Positions 48,833 to 59,987 of a DNA stretch of 64,000 bases are shown here, piece by piece. The stretch lies in assembly GCA_037783415.1 (NCBI GenBank), contig JAZGTN010000003.1, forward strand, positions 766,501-830,500. Reading direction: 5' to 3'. A model generated the notes under the pieces. The model searched no databases, was not told the origin of the DNA, and worked only from the letters and a program-made list of their open reading frames with translations. The DNA is from Leptasterias polaris. Its lineage: Eukaryota; Echinodermata; Asteroidea; Forcipulatida; Asteriidae. How positions within the stretch are numbered: position 1 is the first letter of the stretch; each line of letters starts with the position of its first letter. Position numbers and translations under genes: made by a program.

Positions 48833-50220
48833 TCGTACGCACGCAATCTTGTACGCACCAACTCGTACACACACAAAGTCGTACGCACACAAACTCGTAT
48901 GCACACCAACTCGTACATTCACCAACTCATACGCAAGTGTAATTCACTAGGACTACTTCGGGTCTTTCTGATATTTCTAGGGTTTATGGAAATTCTCCTC
49001 AGTTAAAATGTAAATTTGTTTGAAAAGAATGGCCGTTATGATATTTAATAGATGTTGAAATCGGACAGCAGTTAGGACCTTAGTTTTATAGTAAATAAAT
49101 TTATAAATCTGAAAGATTTTGGGTAGTTTTTCCCGTTAGGAAATGCTTAGCCTACTCTATGTTAAAATGTAACAAAAACTGTGGTTTTTCCTGAAGTGAA
49201 TTTGAAGCTGCTCCCAGACAACAAACTGATTGAACGATGATTTGGTTGACAGTTTGGGCCACTCGTCATCTCTATTGAGAAGGCATCTTGAAAAGGAAGC
49301 TACTTTCTAATTTTATTTTTGATCTCAAATAAAGCGCATGGATTCTCTTCCATTTAATAATAATAATAATACGAGAAATTTATATAGCGCATAATGCAGA
49401 AGCCTCTATGCGCAACACAAAAACAAAAACATAGAAAAGAATATAATTTTAAAAAGCAAGTTACACAAATAAAGATTCAAACAAATGAGTTTTTAAAAGT
49501 CCCTTGAAAATCTGAAGAGAGCCAACTTGGCGAATATTAAGAGGTAAGTCATTCCATAATGAAGGTGCAATGAAGTTGAAGGCTCTTTGACCATAAAATT
49601 TTGTGGAAAAAGTAGTTTGCGTGAGTAGGGATTGGCCAGCAGATCGGAGAGGACGAACAGGAATATATTTACGGAGAAGATCAGATATATAGTCAGGAGA
49701 TAAGCCATGAAGAGCTTTGAAAGTGAGAAGATTTAACTTATAAACGATACGCAGTTTGATTGGGAGCCAGTGGAGTTCTTGTAAGATGGGAGTAATATGT
49801 TGGGAACGAGGGGTGCGAGAGACGAGGCGAGCAGCGGTGTTCTGAACTCGTTGAATTTTAGAAAGTTCTCTATCTGACAGACCAATTAGAAGAGAATTGC
49901 AAGAGTCGAGTCTGGAAGTGACAAAGGCATGAACCAGTAAAAGAGTAGAATCATTTAATTAATTTTACTTTATATTTTACTTTAAATTACATTTTCAGGC
50001 CTAGCTTCCTTTGAAACAATTTTTTAATAATTACGAATTAATAATTCCCGCTGTCTGTTCGTATATAAACTCGTAGAAATACACCTGCGTACGAGTTTGT
50101 GTGTGTACGAGTTTGTGTGTGTACGAGTTCGTGTGCGTACGAGCTGGTGGGCGCACGAGTTGACCAATTGACGTACGGGTCGGCAGGCGTACGAGTTTGC
50201 GTGCGTACGAGTTGACCTGT
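48833..50220. mobile_element. Foldback element with tandem subterminal repeats
   Basis: About 1,388 bp with a perfect 24 bp terminal inverted repeat starting ACAGGTCAACTCGTACGCAC. Inside each end lies a tandem array of variants of ACTCGTACGCAC: about 110 bp on the left, and about 140 bp on the right in the opposite orientation. It encloses a truncated LINE (49350-49955). No transposase was found and no clear TSD. Confidence 0.8.
49357..49955 (-). mobile_element. 5'-truncated CR1/L2 LINE fragment
   Basis: The minus strand is open from about 49955 to a stop at 49461. It encodes the C-terminal part of a reverse transcriptase ORF: SRLDSCNSLLIGLSDRELSK, then IQRVQNTAARLVSR, LQELHWLPIKLRIVYKLN, and SLWNDLPLNIR near the end. 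The 3' end has an (AAT)n tail at 49357-49371. The frame is undamaged, so the copy is recent. It lies inside the foldback element. Confidence 0.85.
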
Positions 50221-50383
50221 TTCCCTTTGGCTCTCTTTTAACATAGGTCTCATAACACTCACCATTACAGCCCACCATCCATACATGATTGTCTAAAACG
50301 CTAAGTTTAAAAGTACGAGCAAGTTGTACCTCTTTGATTGCAAATTTCTCCCACTTATAAACATCCCATACTACTCCGACCTA

Positions 50384-51367
50384 CTTCACTTCAGTGGCGT
50401 AACTAAGGGGGGGCACGTGCCCCCCCCAATTGATGTCGGTGCCCCCCTCCCGGGTGCCCCCCCATTTGAAATTTGAACCTTTGAGACTATAATAATTACC
50501 AAAATATAAACTTTTATGGAGCACTGGTGGTGTATAACTCAATGTTTCAAACTATTTTTCTATTTACACATAGTTGTTGTACCTTTGCAATGGACAGTTG
50601 TTATTTTTTACCAAGTCTTCAGAGTACGGTAAATCACGTCCACAAATTGTATGATGACTCATCGCCCGCGCGCGCCCCATTCTGCCATAGTCTGCCACGT
50701 TAAATGCGGTACGGTAGTGTCACATGAAGCTACACTACGTGCGTGCTGGGTGCCGTTGCATTTATCGTAAGTACATGAGGAAAAGCCATTGAAAACTCTT
50801 GAGCTGTAAGAGCATTGATCTAAAATAATTATCTGCTTCATTTGAGACATATTACTTTGTTCTTCAGTGTAGTTTGTCAATATGTAAAAATCGAAATTGG
50901 GGGGGGGGCGGATGGGTCAAAACAATTTTGAAAAAAAATCTAAAGTTTTCAACATTGATTAGGCCTACTGTGCACGGCCCCAGTGTGTAATAAATAAGTA
51001 CTAGTGCCAGTCCTCAAATACATAAATCCCCATAAAAAAAAGACTCCGGTCTCGCAATCCCTTGTTAACAGTTATGAGTTATTTCTACACATTCAAACAG
51101 TAACTGCATGGTTCTAGATGTGCGAAAAAGAAGAGAGAAAAAAGAAAGAAAAAAGAAGAAGAACAAATCTTTGTAAATGACTATAATATTCCCTTTGGCT
51201 TAATTGAGGGGCTGTTTGGAACCCGCCATTGCGTAGATTAAGATCCAGTTTTTAAAAAGTGCAAAGGAATCTATAGTTGATTTGCCAGCAGTGCCCCCCC
51301 TAGAAAAAATGGTGCTCCCCCTTGTGCCCCCCTAAAAATTTACCTTAGTTACGCCGCTGCTTCACTT
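50384..51367. mobile_element. hAT-like non-autonomous element with 8 bp TSD
   Basis: The element is 50392-51359 (968 bp). Ends are CAGTGGCGTAACTAAGG and CCTTAGTTACGCCGCTG. The 8 bp sequence CTTCACTT flanks both sides (50384-50391, 51360-51367). Poly-C/G-rich subterminal segments (GTGCCCCCC repeats) lie inside each end. No transposase ORF was seen. Confidence 0.9.
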
Positions 51368-51579
51368 TGTTCCTTACATCTGGCAAATTTTTATGATACA
51401 TTCCAGGGCTCACCAAATGAAAATGGCAAAAAAAATCGTGTACAAAAATTACATTGAAGTTTGTCGAGCCTGGGGGCCGCCTTTTTACTTATGATTCTCT
51501 GCCTGTTAATCGTGAGAAAGTCAGGGCGCTAGGCTGATCTGCAAGCTGAATCCTTGGCCACACGTCCCGCCCATTTTTC

Positions 51580-52403
51580 AATTTGATGTATAATTTTTAT
51601 AATTATTTGAAGAATTTGTTGGTATACTCTAATTAAGCTACGATAATCCACTGGGGCGCTAGTACAACCGCAGATGTCAACATTTCGAAAAAAGCGAGTA
51701 CAGCGCCCCAGTTACTGGGTCTATTATCCCCACTTCTGTGGCCAAGTGCGATAACCATTTCAAAGTGCATTCGCTACGGGCCAGTCGACAGTTTAAACCA
51801 GCTAATAATGTGTTCACCTAGCTCCCTCTTAGCTTGCCTTGTGTGTTTTGGATGTTCAAACAAAAAACTTTTAAAAAGATATTTCAAACAATAATTGTGC
51901 GTTTTACTCCGAATAACTTACAGGGCGCCGCCATTTTTGAATGATCCCAATCTTGCCAATCAAAATGCGACGTCATCAGCCGGCCGGGCTGTGGGCGGAG
52001 CGAGGTTGCGAACATTCAATGGTATTTCAATGGTATCTGCTCCGCCAACAGCCCGGCCTACCGCTGATGACGTCATATTTTGATTGGCATGATTAGGATC
52101 ATTCCAAAATGGCAGATCATTCCAAAATGGCGGCGCCCGGTTCACATCATGGAAAGTAATTTGGAGTAAGTCGCACAATTATCTTTTAAAAAAGTTATTT
52201 GTTTGAACATCCAAAACACACAAGGCAAGCTAAGAGCTAGGTGAACATATTTAGCTGTTTTAAACTGCCGTCTGGCCCGTAGGGAATGCACTTTTAAATG
52301 GTTATCGCTTAGCTTATAAAAATAAATGCCCCAGTGGATTATCGTAGCTTAATTAGAGTATAAAAACAATATTCAAATAGATACAAATTATACATCAAAT
52401 TGA
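51580..52403. repeat. Large palindrome, about 820 bp
   Basis: Outer ends CAATTTGATGTATAATTT and ATTATACATCAAATTG are inverse. Arms of about 355-415 bp pair throughout, for example TTAAGCTACGATAATCCACT with its complement, CACAAGGCAAGC, TGACGTCAT flanked by GGCCGGGC/GCCCGGCC, and GGCGGAGC/GCTCCGCC. The centre lies at about 52020. The left arm has about 60 extra bases near 51660-51725. No coding sequence was found. Confidence 0.9.
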
Positions 52404-52409
52404 AGTGAT

Positions 52410-53975
52410 TCCTGAAGTGAGCCAGAATTTTGTTTGTTGGGCAGCTAGTACCAGTGTTGGGTCTCAGTGAGGTCACTTGATTTTTGGCAGTTGCGAACAG
52501 CTGTTCTAGTTTCCATTGAGTATGCAGTTAAGCTAATGAGCTTAGCTACAAGTTCTGGTCAGGATAAGTGTAGACAGCTTTTTTAATTTAAGTCCCTCTA
52601 ACTTTCATACTTTTCGAAACAAGTCCTGCAATGTTGGATCATTTCAGTAAATCAATTTGAAATGTGACTTTGATTTGAATGCCAAGGGTAAGTTGTAGAC
52701 TGAGCGTATCAACAAGTTTCACGTTAATATCATTGTTGTGATGTCAAGTCACCTACATGTAGGGTGCACCATTTTGTCTAGGGTGGGGGGGGGGAGGGTG
52801 GGCTTCTGGTAAATATATTGTAGTTTGCATTTTGCACTTTTTAAATCAAGTTCTCAATCTAGGTAATGACTGGTTCCAGATAACCCATCAATTAGAACGA
52901 AAGGGAAATTTATATGCAAATGATGTTTATATGCCCTTTTTCAGTGCTTTTGTTTTGCCGTTTACTGTTGACATAAGATAACCTGACGAGAAATAAAATA
53001 CTTTCCATGAGATGAAGACACAATTGTAAATAAAAACATTTTTATTTAACAAGAATTTAAAAAAGATTTCCGAAGAACTTGAAAACACCAAGCCACCTCC
53101 AGATGGAGATCACTCCACTTGTTAAGGAAAACTTACTGGCAATGAAAGTTAAAACAACTGAATTTCTACAGTTGTTATGCTTACAAATGTGCAAATCTGG
53201 ACACAAATGCTTCCAAATCATCTGTGGGGATGAATGACCAGAAATAATACTAAATACAGCTTTGCATCAGACATAGACTTCTAAATGTAGTTCATTATCT
53301 GATGCATCAATTAAAATTAAAATCTGTGTTCAGAAAACGCTGAAGTGGTGAAGGGGGGGGGGGGGACTGGTGCAATGTTGATGAGCTAACATATTTTACA
53401 TAGGTCAGGGAAGGAGTCTTTGAAATGGCTCAAGAATTCTGCTACTTGCTCCATATTTGTGATGGAATTCCTTCTGCTGTTTTAGACTGTATAGAAGTCT
53501 CTTTGCTTGGCGCATTTCTATGTTCAGGATTGATATATTGCTAGAATATGTCTCTGTCATAGGTTTGAGTTATACTCCAAGAACTCTTGGAGCGACATGG
53601 ATGAAAGGGCTACAGTTGATCTCATGAGCTGTTTATTTGTATCGCTGAAGCGAAAGATTAGATCAGACAGCAAATAATCCATCACAGCATAGAATAATCT
53701 TGTTCAGTAGTCTCGCTGCCTTTTGCCTATTGTCTCTTATACTAGGAAATCAGTTAGATGTGACGGATGCACGATTTCTCTGTTGCTCTTTGCAGTACTC
53801 CAAAAGCAACCCAGTGTAATTCTGCAGAATACACCCCTCCGGAAAAGAATGAATGCAGTGGCACGATGCTTCAATAAAATTTATTGGAATTATTCATAAA
53901 AGTTGAGATTATTTTAGTATACAAATCCAAGATAGAGGAAATATTTACTTGATAGATTTCATTTTCTATCAGGAA
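52410..53975. other. No gene seen
   Basis: Between the large palindrome and the Penelope-like remnant. Holds short G runs (52787, 53355) and degenerate sequence. No open frame of interest. Confidence 0.5.
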
Positions 53976-53979
53976 CCTT

Positions 53980-54770
53980 GGTCACTCAGTTGTGGTTGTG
54001 TGGAGTAAGAATTTGGCATTCCTTGGTGGTTGAGACGACCTTACTACTTTTGTAGGTTGCCTTTCTGAACTGATCCAGCCATATATTCTGTCTAGTTTAT
54101 AGCCCCCTTGTACTTGGTCCATGTGTCCTTTCCCCTGCTTCTATTCCATATCACTTCTTTGAGTCAATGAGTGGTTTTGTCTGCATCCTGGGGCCGATTT
54201 CACAAAGAGATAAGACTAGTCTTATCTGAAGTTAGGACCAGTAACTGGTCTTAACTTAAGACTAGTCCTATCTCTTAGCATTGCCTAGGACTAGTGAAAT
54301 CGACCCCTGGTCTATAATTTTGGCTTTGTCGCAATTGATGATGTGATACTGATGTTTTTCTCTGTCATCTGGTGAAAGTTCTGCCACTTGTTTTTCTGTC
54401 AGTGTAATGTTTTCTGAAAGTCTACTTTTGAACATGGCCTATATTTCTCCTGTATAGGTCTTAAGGCAGCTTTTACATGGATTCAACTGTTTGAAGGGTG
54501 TCTTACTTGTCTTTAGGGTGATCTAGCATTTTGTGAAGTGTAGATGTGTGGTCTCATGGCAGTTGAAAAGCCGTGCCTGGACATCCTCTCAGATAAATTT
54601 TCAACATATGGCATGGCAGCTAGACTCTTGCCCTTGCTTTTATTAACCTCAGCAGTCTTCGCCTCTGTTGCATATCTTGTCCTTGACTTATCCATTGTCC
54701 ATCCACATTGAGCGAGAGAGAGAGGGGGAGAGAGAAGAGCTTCAAGGATGGTGTTTTCTTCCAACTCTGA
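53980..54770 (-). pseudogene. Decayed Penelope-like (GIY-YIG) retroelement remnant
   Basis: The minus strand first reads AAMPYVENLSERMSRHGFST followed by AMRPHIYTSQNA. After a stop and shifts come LNPCKSCLKTYTGE (the YTGE of a GIY-YIG nuclease), then FKSRLSENITLTEKQ and REKHQYHIINCDKAKII. Beyond an inserted MITE comes MDQVQGGYKLDRIYGW. The order of Tyr-Val...Leu-Ser, Cys-rich, YTGE and GYxLxxIY fits the C-terminal part of Penelope-like elements. The sequence is badly decayed and there is no reverse-transcriptase domain in the window. Confidence 0.5.
54188..54311. mobile_element. Palindromic mini-MITE (GGGGCCGATTTCAC family)
   Basis: About 120 bp, nearly self-complementary: it starts GGGGCCGATTTCACAAAG and ends CTAGTGAAATCGACCCC. 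AGACTAGTCTTA and AGACTAGTCC repeats lie inside. It interrupts the Penelope-like remnant. A longer relative is at 32332-32482. Confidence 0.8.
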
Positions 54771-54849
54771 CCTTTTCTTCTGTTTCAGTGGCTACTTGAT
54801 TGGAAATAAACCAAGGAGAGTCAGAACTACCCAAGTTTTTGTGTAGGCA

Positions 54850-55110
54850 GTCAGGTTGTGTAGTGGTATGTTGCCTCGCCTTCCAACTCTGGGACCCCGG
54901 TTCGAATCCCACCATGTGGATTGGGTTTTCAGTTCCTGCCTGATTCCGTGGGTTTTTCCCTGGAATAATTCTCTGGGGTTTCCTCCCACAACTAAAACGC
55001 AAACTTCCTTCATTGTCTTCTCTCCACGGGGTTCTTGGCTAGTATGGTAATTAAGTTTGCTTTTTTGAAAGTCCTTGGCTTCACAACCAGACTTAATAAA
55101 TGAAATAGAG
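54850..55110 (+). repeat. Second tRNA-derived SINE family
   Basis: GTTGTGTAGTGGTATGTTGC, then GACCCCGGTTCGAATCCCAC (B box), TTTCCTCCCACAACTAAAAC and AAAGTCCTTGGCTTCACAAC. Better preserved than the 33.5 kb copy. Confidence 0.8.
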
Positions 55111-55114
55111 GGTG

Positions 55115-56080
55115 GTGGGTTTGAAAGTGCAAATACTGCTTTGTTTGTGTGGCTCTTCTGTAGATTTACAAGTTTGGGTGTCCAAGAATTCTGCGCTTAT
55201 GGCCCATAGAATTGTATGCTTTACAGGGCACTGCAAGTGCAGAATTTCACTGCAAGCAGAGCCATGAAATTGGACCCAGGTCTTTCCATTAAGTGGTCAA
55301 CTGCTATCAGGCTAAGTGGGCTGGCTGCCCATCGCTACATCCTTTAATATCTGATAGAATCTGGTAGATAATGCTACTAATAAGTGTACTAATAAGGCCT
55401 ATATTTATTCAAATGATGTAGTTTGAATGATGTAAAAAACAGCAGTACAATTTGATATCATTTCATTCAAATTATTTAGATGTTAAGAAACACTGCAATT
55501 TACATCTGTTTGGTTTCATAAGGTTGCCCCAACATGACATTGAAATCACGCATTGAGGCTGGACACTGTTCTAAGCAGTCCATCTCTCTTTAACACTTTG
55601 CCTGATAGAGTCAGACAGGCACAACTCATCAAGTCATCACAGTAGTGAATGAACAAATGAATGAATGATTGGTTTCATTATATGCACATGTTAAAGCCAA
55701 AACTATTCACACTTCTATCATTTCCATTTTGTCAATGTTGTATAAAGTGAAATCGAAAGATATCTGTGCTCATACATATTTAAGAGACAACAGCTTATTA
55801 CTCACATTGTTGGGGTTGGAGTTGGGTTCGATGCATACAGATTCTTTGATTCTTGTGCCTTGCAAGGCAAGTTAAGAAGAATGGATTCAAACATAATGTT
55901 TTTGAAGCATCACTACATTCCAAACAGATTTTAGGTTTACAAATTTCACCGGTCTATTCCTGAATATCATTGAATTTGACCATTATGTACAAGCAATCAA
56001 ATGTTGGCTTTACAAATTAACTGATTAAAGAATGAATTTTTATTGTGTAATCAACAGACAATTAACTGAAACTACAGTTC
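55115..56080. other. No gene seen
   Basis: AT-rich. One frame of 68 codons near 55669 has no recognisable feature. Confidence 0.5.
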
Positions 56081-56084
56081 CAAC

Positions 56085-56620
56085 CTACAGCATAAATGTC
56101 ATCCCTACAACAAGAGGGACTGAAACACTCAACTCAAGATAGTGAAACAACTGCATGCAAGACAAGGTAACTGTGGTTCTTTTAAAAGACCTGGATTGGA
56201 TAGTTATTTTCAACTGTGATGTAGTATAAGGCCTTACCATAAGGGGTATGTCCATGTATACCGCAGCATTTTGTACAAGTTGTAGTTTGTGGAGCTGGTG
56301 TTCAGTAACTCCGTATAATAATGAATTAACATTGTCAAGGCGAGAAGTGACCAAAGAATGGATGATGGTAGTAGCAGTTTTATGTGATAAGGTTTTTCGA
56401 ATGGTATTTACAGTTCTTAAGTAATAATATGTTGATTGACAAATCCTGCTGACATGTTTATCCATGGATAGTGTGTTATCAAAAATAATTCCCAAATTAC
56501 GCGCACAAGGTGAGGCAAGAATAGAGGCACTGTCAACGTGGATGTTATGATCAATGATTTTATGTCGCAGATGTTTGGAAGTTATAATGAGAAATTCTGT
56601 TTTGTCATCATTTTAGTTTT
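56085..56620 (-). pseudogene. LINE reverse-transcriptase fragment
   Basis: The minus strand encodes NDDKTEFLIITSKHLRHKII, then NLGIIFDNTLSMDKHVSRIC, SHKTATTIIHSLVTSRLDNV and NSLLYGV, the thumb region of a CR1/L2 ORF2. The frame breaks at both ends: a one-base shift near 56617, and degenerate sequence below about 56270. Confidence 0.75.
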
Positions 56621-57109
56621 AGCAATTGTTTATGGTCATCCAGGACTAGATCTCTGATATACAGGCTTCGGCACACTGGCGAGCCGATTCCTCACTATTA
56701 GGTTTGTTCAAATCAAATGGCACCTGTCATGTGATATAGCAGTGTACTGTGTTTGCAGCATTGATCGTCGCTCCTTCGCGACGATATTAATTGTTACATA
56801 TTGTGGGCAGCAGCATAACCAGTGACTTCGTTCTTTGGTAAGTTTCGTCAAAAATGTTAACGGTGTAGGTCAATTTTAAGAAAAATGTGACATGTAGAAT
56901 TACCCTGGATGAAATAAAGGAACTATTTTGCAGTATAAATGTAAGATTTCACATTGTATTCATCACAATGAACTCAATCGAAATCAGATAAGGCGCATCG
57001 GAAGATAAGACGCATCGGAAGATAAGACGCAGTGACTTTTTTTACCATTGAAAGTCAGATAAGACACGTTTTTATCCGCAGGAAATTACGGTACATATAA
57101 ATGTGGGTT

Positions 57110-57365
57110 GTCTTGGCAAAGGGGTCTAGGGCGGTGGACTCAAGTTTTGTAATTTACAGAATGTGGGTTCGAATCCTGGTCCTGTCATTCACAACACTTG
57201 TGTCCATAACTGATCTCACCACCCATGGATACATTTGGGTACCTTCGATGGAGTGGCAATGCCGGCCAGGTGAATAGAAGTATTCTCAGTCATTTAATGC
57301 CAATGAAACTGGGTATATAGACACCGGCCTCATGAACCATATTGACTCAGGACAGACTTTACTTT
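57110..57365 (+). repeat. tRNA-derived SINE (variant)
   Basis: TCTAGGGCGGTGGACTCAAG, then AATGTGGGTTCGAATCCTGG and CACTTGTGTCCATAACTGAT. It has a B box like the other SINEs but a different 3' body ending near TTTACTTTACATG. Confidence 0.6.
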
Positions 57366-57904
57366 ACATGTAAATACTTCACTATTTTAAATGATTAAAC
57401 AAACAAAATTGTAATGGGTGATTCATTCTTGGGAAACAAAATCCAAAAACCTAAACATTTTTAATGAATGCTTTTGAAATTAAAAGTGTCTGAAGAACTT
57501 GAGTTGACTTAAAGCTGGAAGTTGAATCAGGTTTTAAACTTAACTTTCAGTGTATGATTGTTTGCCTACCTTCATGAACTTGAAACACTATCTTTTTGAC
57601 AAAGTTGGGGAAAATTAATGATATTTGATATGTTTGAGATGTTAAGGTTAAAAACAGTTCAAAATACACTTTTACTAGATGTCTGTGCCAAAGTTTATGA
57701 TATTCCTTTTAAAATTGGAATACAGTACATTCATGCAGAAAAAATATATGTAGAGTCGTAGATTGTCACGTGGTATTGCCCAATTGCCTTAAAGGTGCAC
57801 TTTTTGAAGCCGTGTATCTATCCTGATTCTATGTCTGGTTATCATGGATATTGTATTTAATTAATCACTAATGTTGCAAAATATTCCTTTTGTTTGTGTT
57901 GCAG

Positions 57905-57981
57905 TAGGTTTACTATCTCCAAAGACATCTACCCATCAACAAGAAGATGTCCAAGAAAGGAGATGCACTCTCCAGTCAAAG
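57905..57981 (+). CDS. Exon-like cassette A of an unrecognised gene
   Basis: Acceptor TTTGTGTTGCAG and donor AAAG|GTTAGT bound 77 nt that are open in phase 2 in, phase 1 out: RFTISKDIYPSTRRCPRK, then EMHSPVK. It is paralogous to cassettes B and C. The flanking intron sequence is also duplicated with B. Confidence 0.5.
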
Positions 57982-58355
57982 GTTAGTTCCTCAATAATGA
58001 AAGAACAAATGTTAGCTTTTTGTTATTTAAATGTTGCATGCACTTTGCTAGATTGGTTTGATTCTGAGGACCCACTGATAAGCAAGTTCATACCACTACC
58101 ACCAATCTTCAGGAGAACTGTCTCAGCCATTTGACGTACCTGTCAACAATTTAACAATCAAAATAATCCTGATATGCAAAAGTTCCTTTAATTGTTTTTT
58201 GTTGTTTTTGCTATTATCAATGTTGGTTTTTGTATTTATTTTTTCAGTGAAAGTTTATACAAAATCCCCAGCAAAAGCAAAGTATATATTTTTTAATTAT
58301 GTGTTATGTGTTTAATCACTCATGTTGCAAAGTGTACATTTTGTTTGTGTTGCAG

Positions 58356-58429
58356 GGGAGTGCTCAAAATGTCCAAAGAGATCTACCCGTCAACAAGTAA
58401 ACGCCAAGAGCTGCACTCTCCAGTGAAAG
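58356..58429 (+). CDS. Exon-like cassette B (contains an ATG)
   Basis: Acceptor TTTGTGTTGCAG and donor AAAG|GTGAAC bound 74 nt, phase 2 in, phase 1 out: GVLKMSKEIYPSTSKRQELH then SPVK. It is three bases (one codon) shorter than cassette A, so the frame relation is preserved. The Met could be an initiator (MSKEIYPSTS...). Confidence 0.5.
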
Positions 58430-58944
58430 GTGAACTTAAAAAAATAAACAAACTTTCAGCTTTTGGTTATTAAAATATTGTGTGCCACTTGGTAGATTAG
58501 TTTGATTCTGAGGACTCACTGCTAATACAGTTAATACCAACACCAATCTCAAGAGAACTGTCTCAGCCACTTGACGTACCCGTCAAATCACTGTTGCTTA
58601 CTTTGATTGTAACAATCAAAATAATCCTCAGTATGTTTACTGGTCTTCAGTTCCCCAAGAAGCCTAATTTGCCTTAGGCCAAATGTCAATGTCACTATGA
58701 CTAAAACAAAAGAGACTCTACAAAAAATATCAACTCAAAATTTAGTGTGTGGAATGGTCTTCAGATTCCCTGCAAGCCTTTGTTTTTGGACTTCTAGGTA
58801 AAATGTTGAGGTCATTACAACTATAACTCATGAAGGACTTGGCATATTATCTCCAAACTTTGTGTTCGGATTGATCTTCGGGTCCCCCGAAAACAATCAT
58901 TTTTGTGTACACGGGACCTAGCTTTACATTCCATCCAAAGAAAG

Positions 58945-59072
58945 AATTAATAATAGCTTGTCTCTCGGTCAAGGACACAAGTGTCAAGACCAGAACTCTG
59001 AACCCATACTCTGCTGATCAGAAACACCACAGCTTGAATAAGGTGCGCTTAATCGCTCAGTCATGACACATC
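58945..59072 (-). repeat. tRNA-derived SINE fragment
   Basis: On the minus strand: GACTGAGCGATTAAGCGCAC, then AGTATGGGTTCAGAGTTCTG and GACACTTGTGTCCTTGACCG. It lies between exon-like cassettes B and C. Confidence 0.65.
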
Positions 59073-59197
59073 GTGTTTTTTAAACTAATAGTTTTCAATT
59101 GTGGGATGGGAGTATACTTGTCTGAATCAACTTTTTTAACTATGGACAATGTTTTTAAAATAAATTGTTACAAATTGTACTTTATGTTTGTGTGCAG

Positions 59198-59292
59198 AAA
59201 GGCTTACCATCTTCAAAGTGATATAACCGTCAACAAGTTAAGATGTCCAAGATCGGCTTACATAATAAAGGAGCTGCTCTCTCCAGTAAAAG
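59198..59292 (+). CDS. Exon-like cassette C
   Basis: Acceptor TTTGTGTGCAG and donor AAAG|GTAAAT bound 95 nt, again phase 2 in, phase 1 out and open: KAYHLQSDITVNKLRCPRSA then YIIKELLSPVK. It shares the SPVK end and the CCRTCAACAAG core with A and B. Confidence 0.45.
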
Positions 59293-59639
59293 GTAAATTC
59301 CTTAAGAGTAAAATAATGGTGTTTTTTTTATGCAATTCGTTCATAGCATTTTGAATTAAAATTGTCTGATCAGTATTCAAACAATCAACAGTTTGGGCCC
59401 CTAAAATTTGAATTGAAAAGCCAGGGTTGAAGTCCAACTGTGGTGTTTTTGGTAAATAAAATTGTTTCCAATATATTACAGCAAGTAGATATAGACTGTG
59501 AATCTCAACAATGGGTTGTTGTTAAATTCACAAACGACTGTTGGAATTGACAGCAATCTTCAGAATATTCAGTTATTTTCAGTTAAAAACTGGTTTTATA
59601 TCTAGTCTTAAATATTTTTTTTTAATTGTTTGCATCTAG

Positions 59640-59759
59640 AAAGGCATGCCATGCTCTGATGGTCACCTCCCATCAACAAAGCAAATGTTTTGAGGTCTCT
59701 TCGCACTGTGTATCTGCCAAACATCTTGTAGCGCATGGATGTTCATGGCTGAGACAAAG
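59640..59759 (+). CDS. Exon-like cassette D (diverged)
   Basis: Acceptor TGTTTGCATCTAG and donor CAAAG|GTATGT bound 120 nt. The first about 45 nt resemble cassette C (AAAGGCATGCCATGCTCTGA, then TCCCATCAACAAAGCAAATG), while the rest is unrelated. It is open in the frame shared with C at the 5' side. Exit phase is 2, unlike A-C, so it would not be interchangeable with them. Confidence 0.3.
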
Positions 59760-59882
59760 GTATGTAAATCTTGGGTTTTTTGTTATCCTAAAGTGTAAAG
59801 TGGGCTATTTTTGCAGCACTTTGCATTTAATGTGTGTGATTTAACAGTAAGGAAATCAAAGAGTGTTGAGAGGTTTTAAGAC

Positions 59883-59987
59883 AGTGGTTTAAACTCGCTA
59901 AGGGCTATAGTTCTTGATAATTTTACCAAGACGAAGTTGAGGTAAAATTATCAAGAACCATGCCTCAGCATACGTGTAAACCACTTC
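59883..59987. repeat. Hairpin/inverted-repeat element
   Basis: A perfect 18 bp stem GTTCTTGATAATTTTACC (59910-59927) pairs with 59941-59958 across a 13 nt loop. Outer arms AGTGGTTTAAAC and GTAAACCACT also pair loosely. It resembles a small foldback MITE. Confidence 0.65.
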
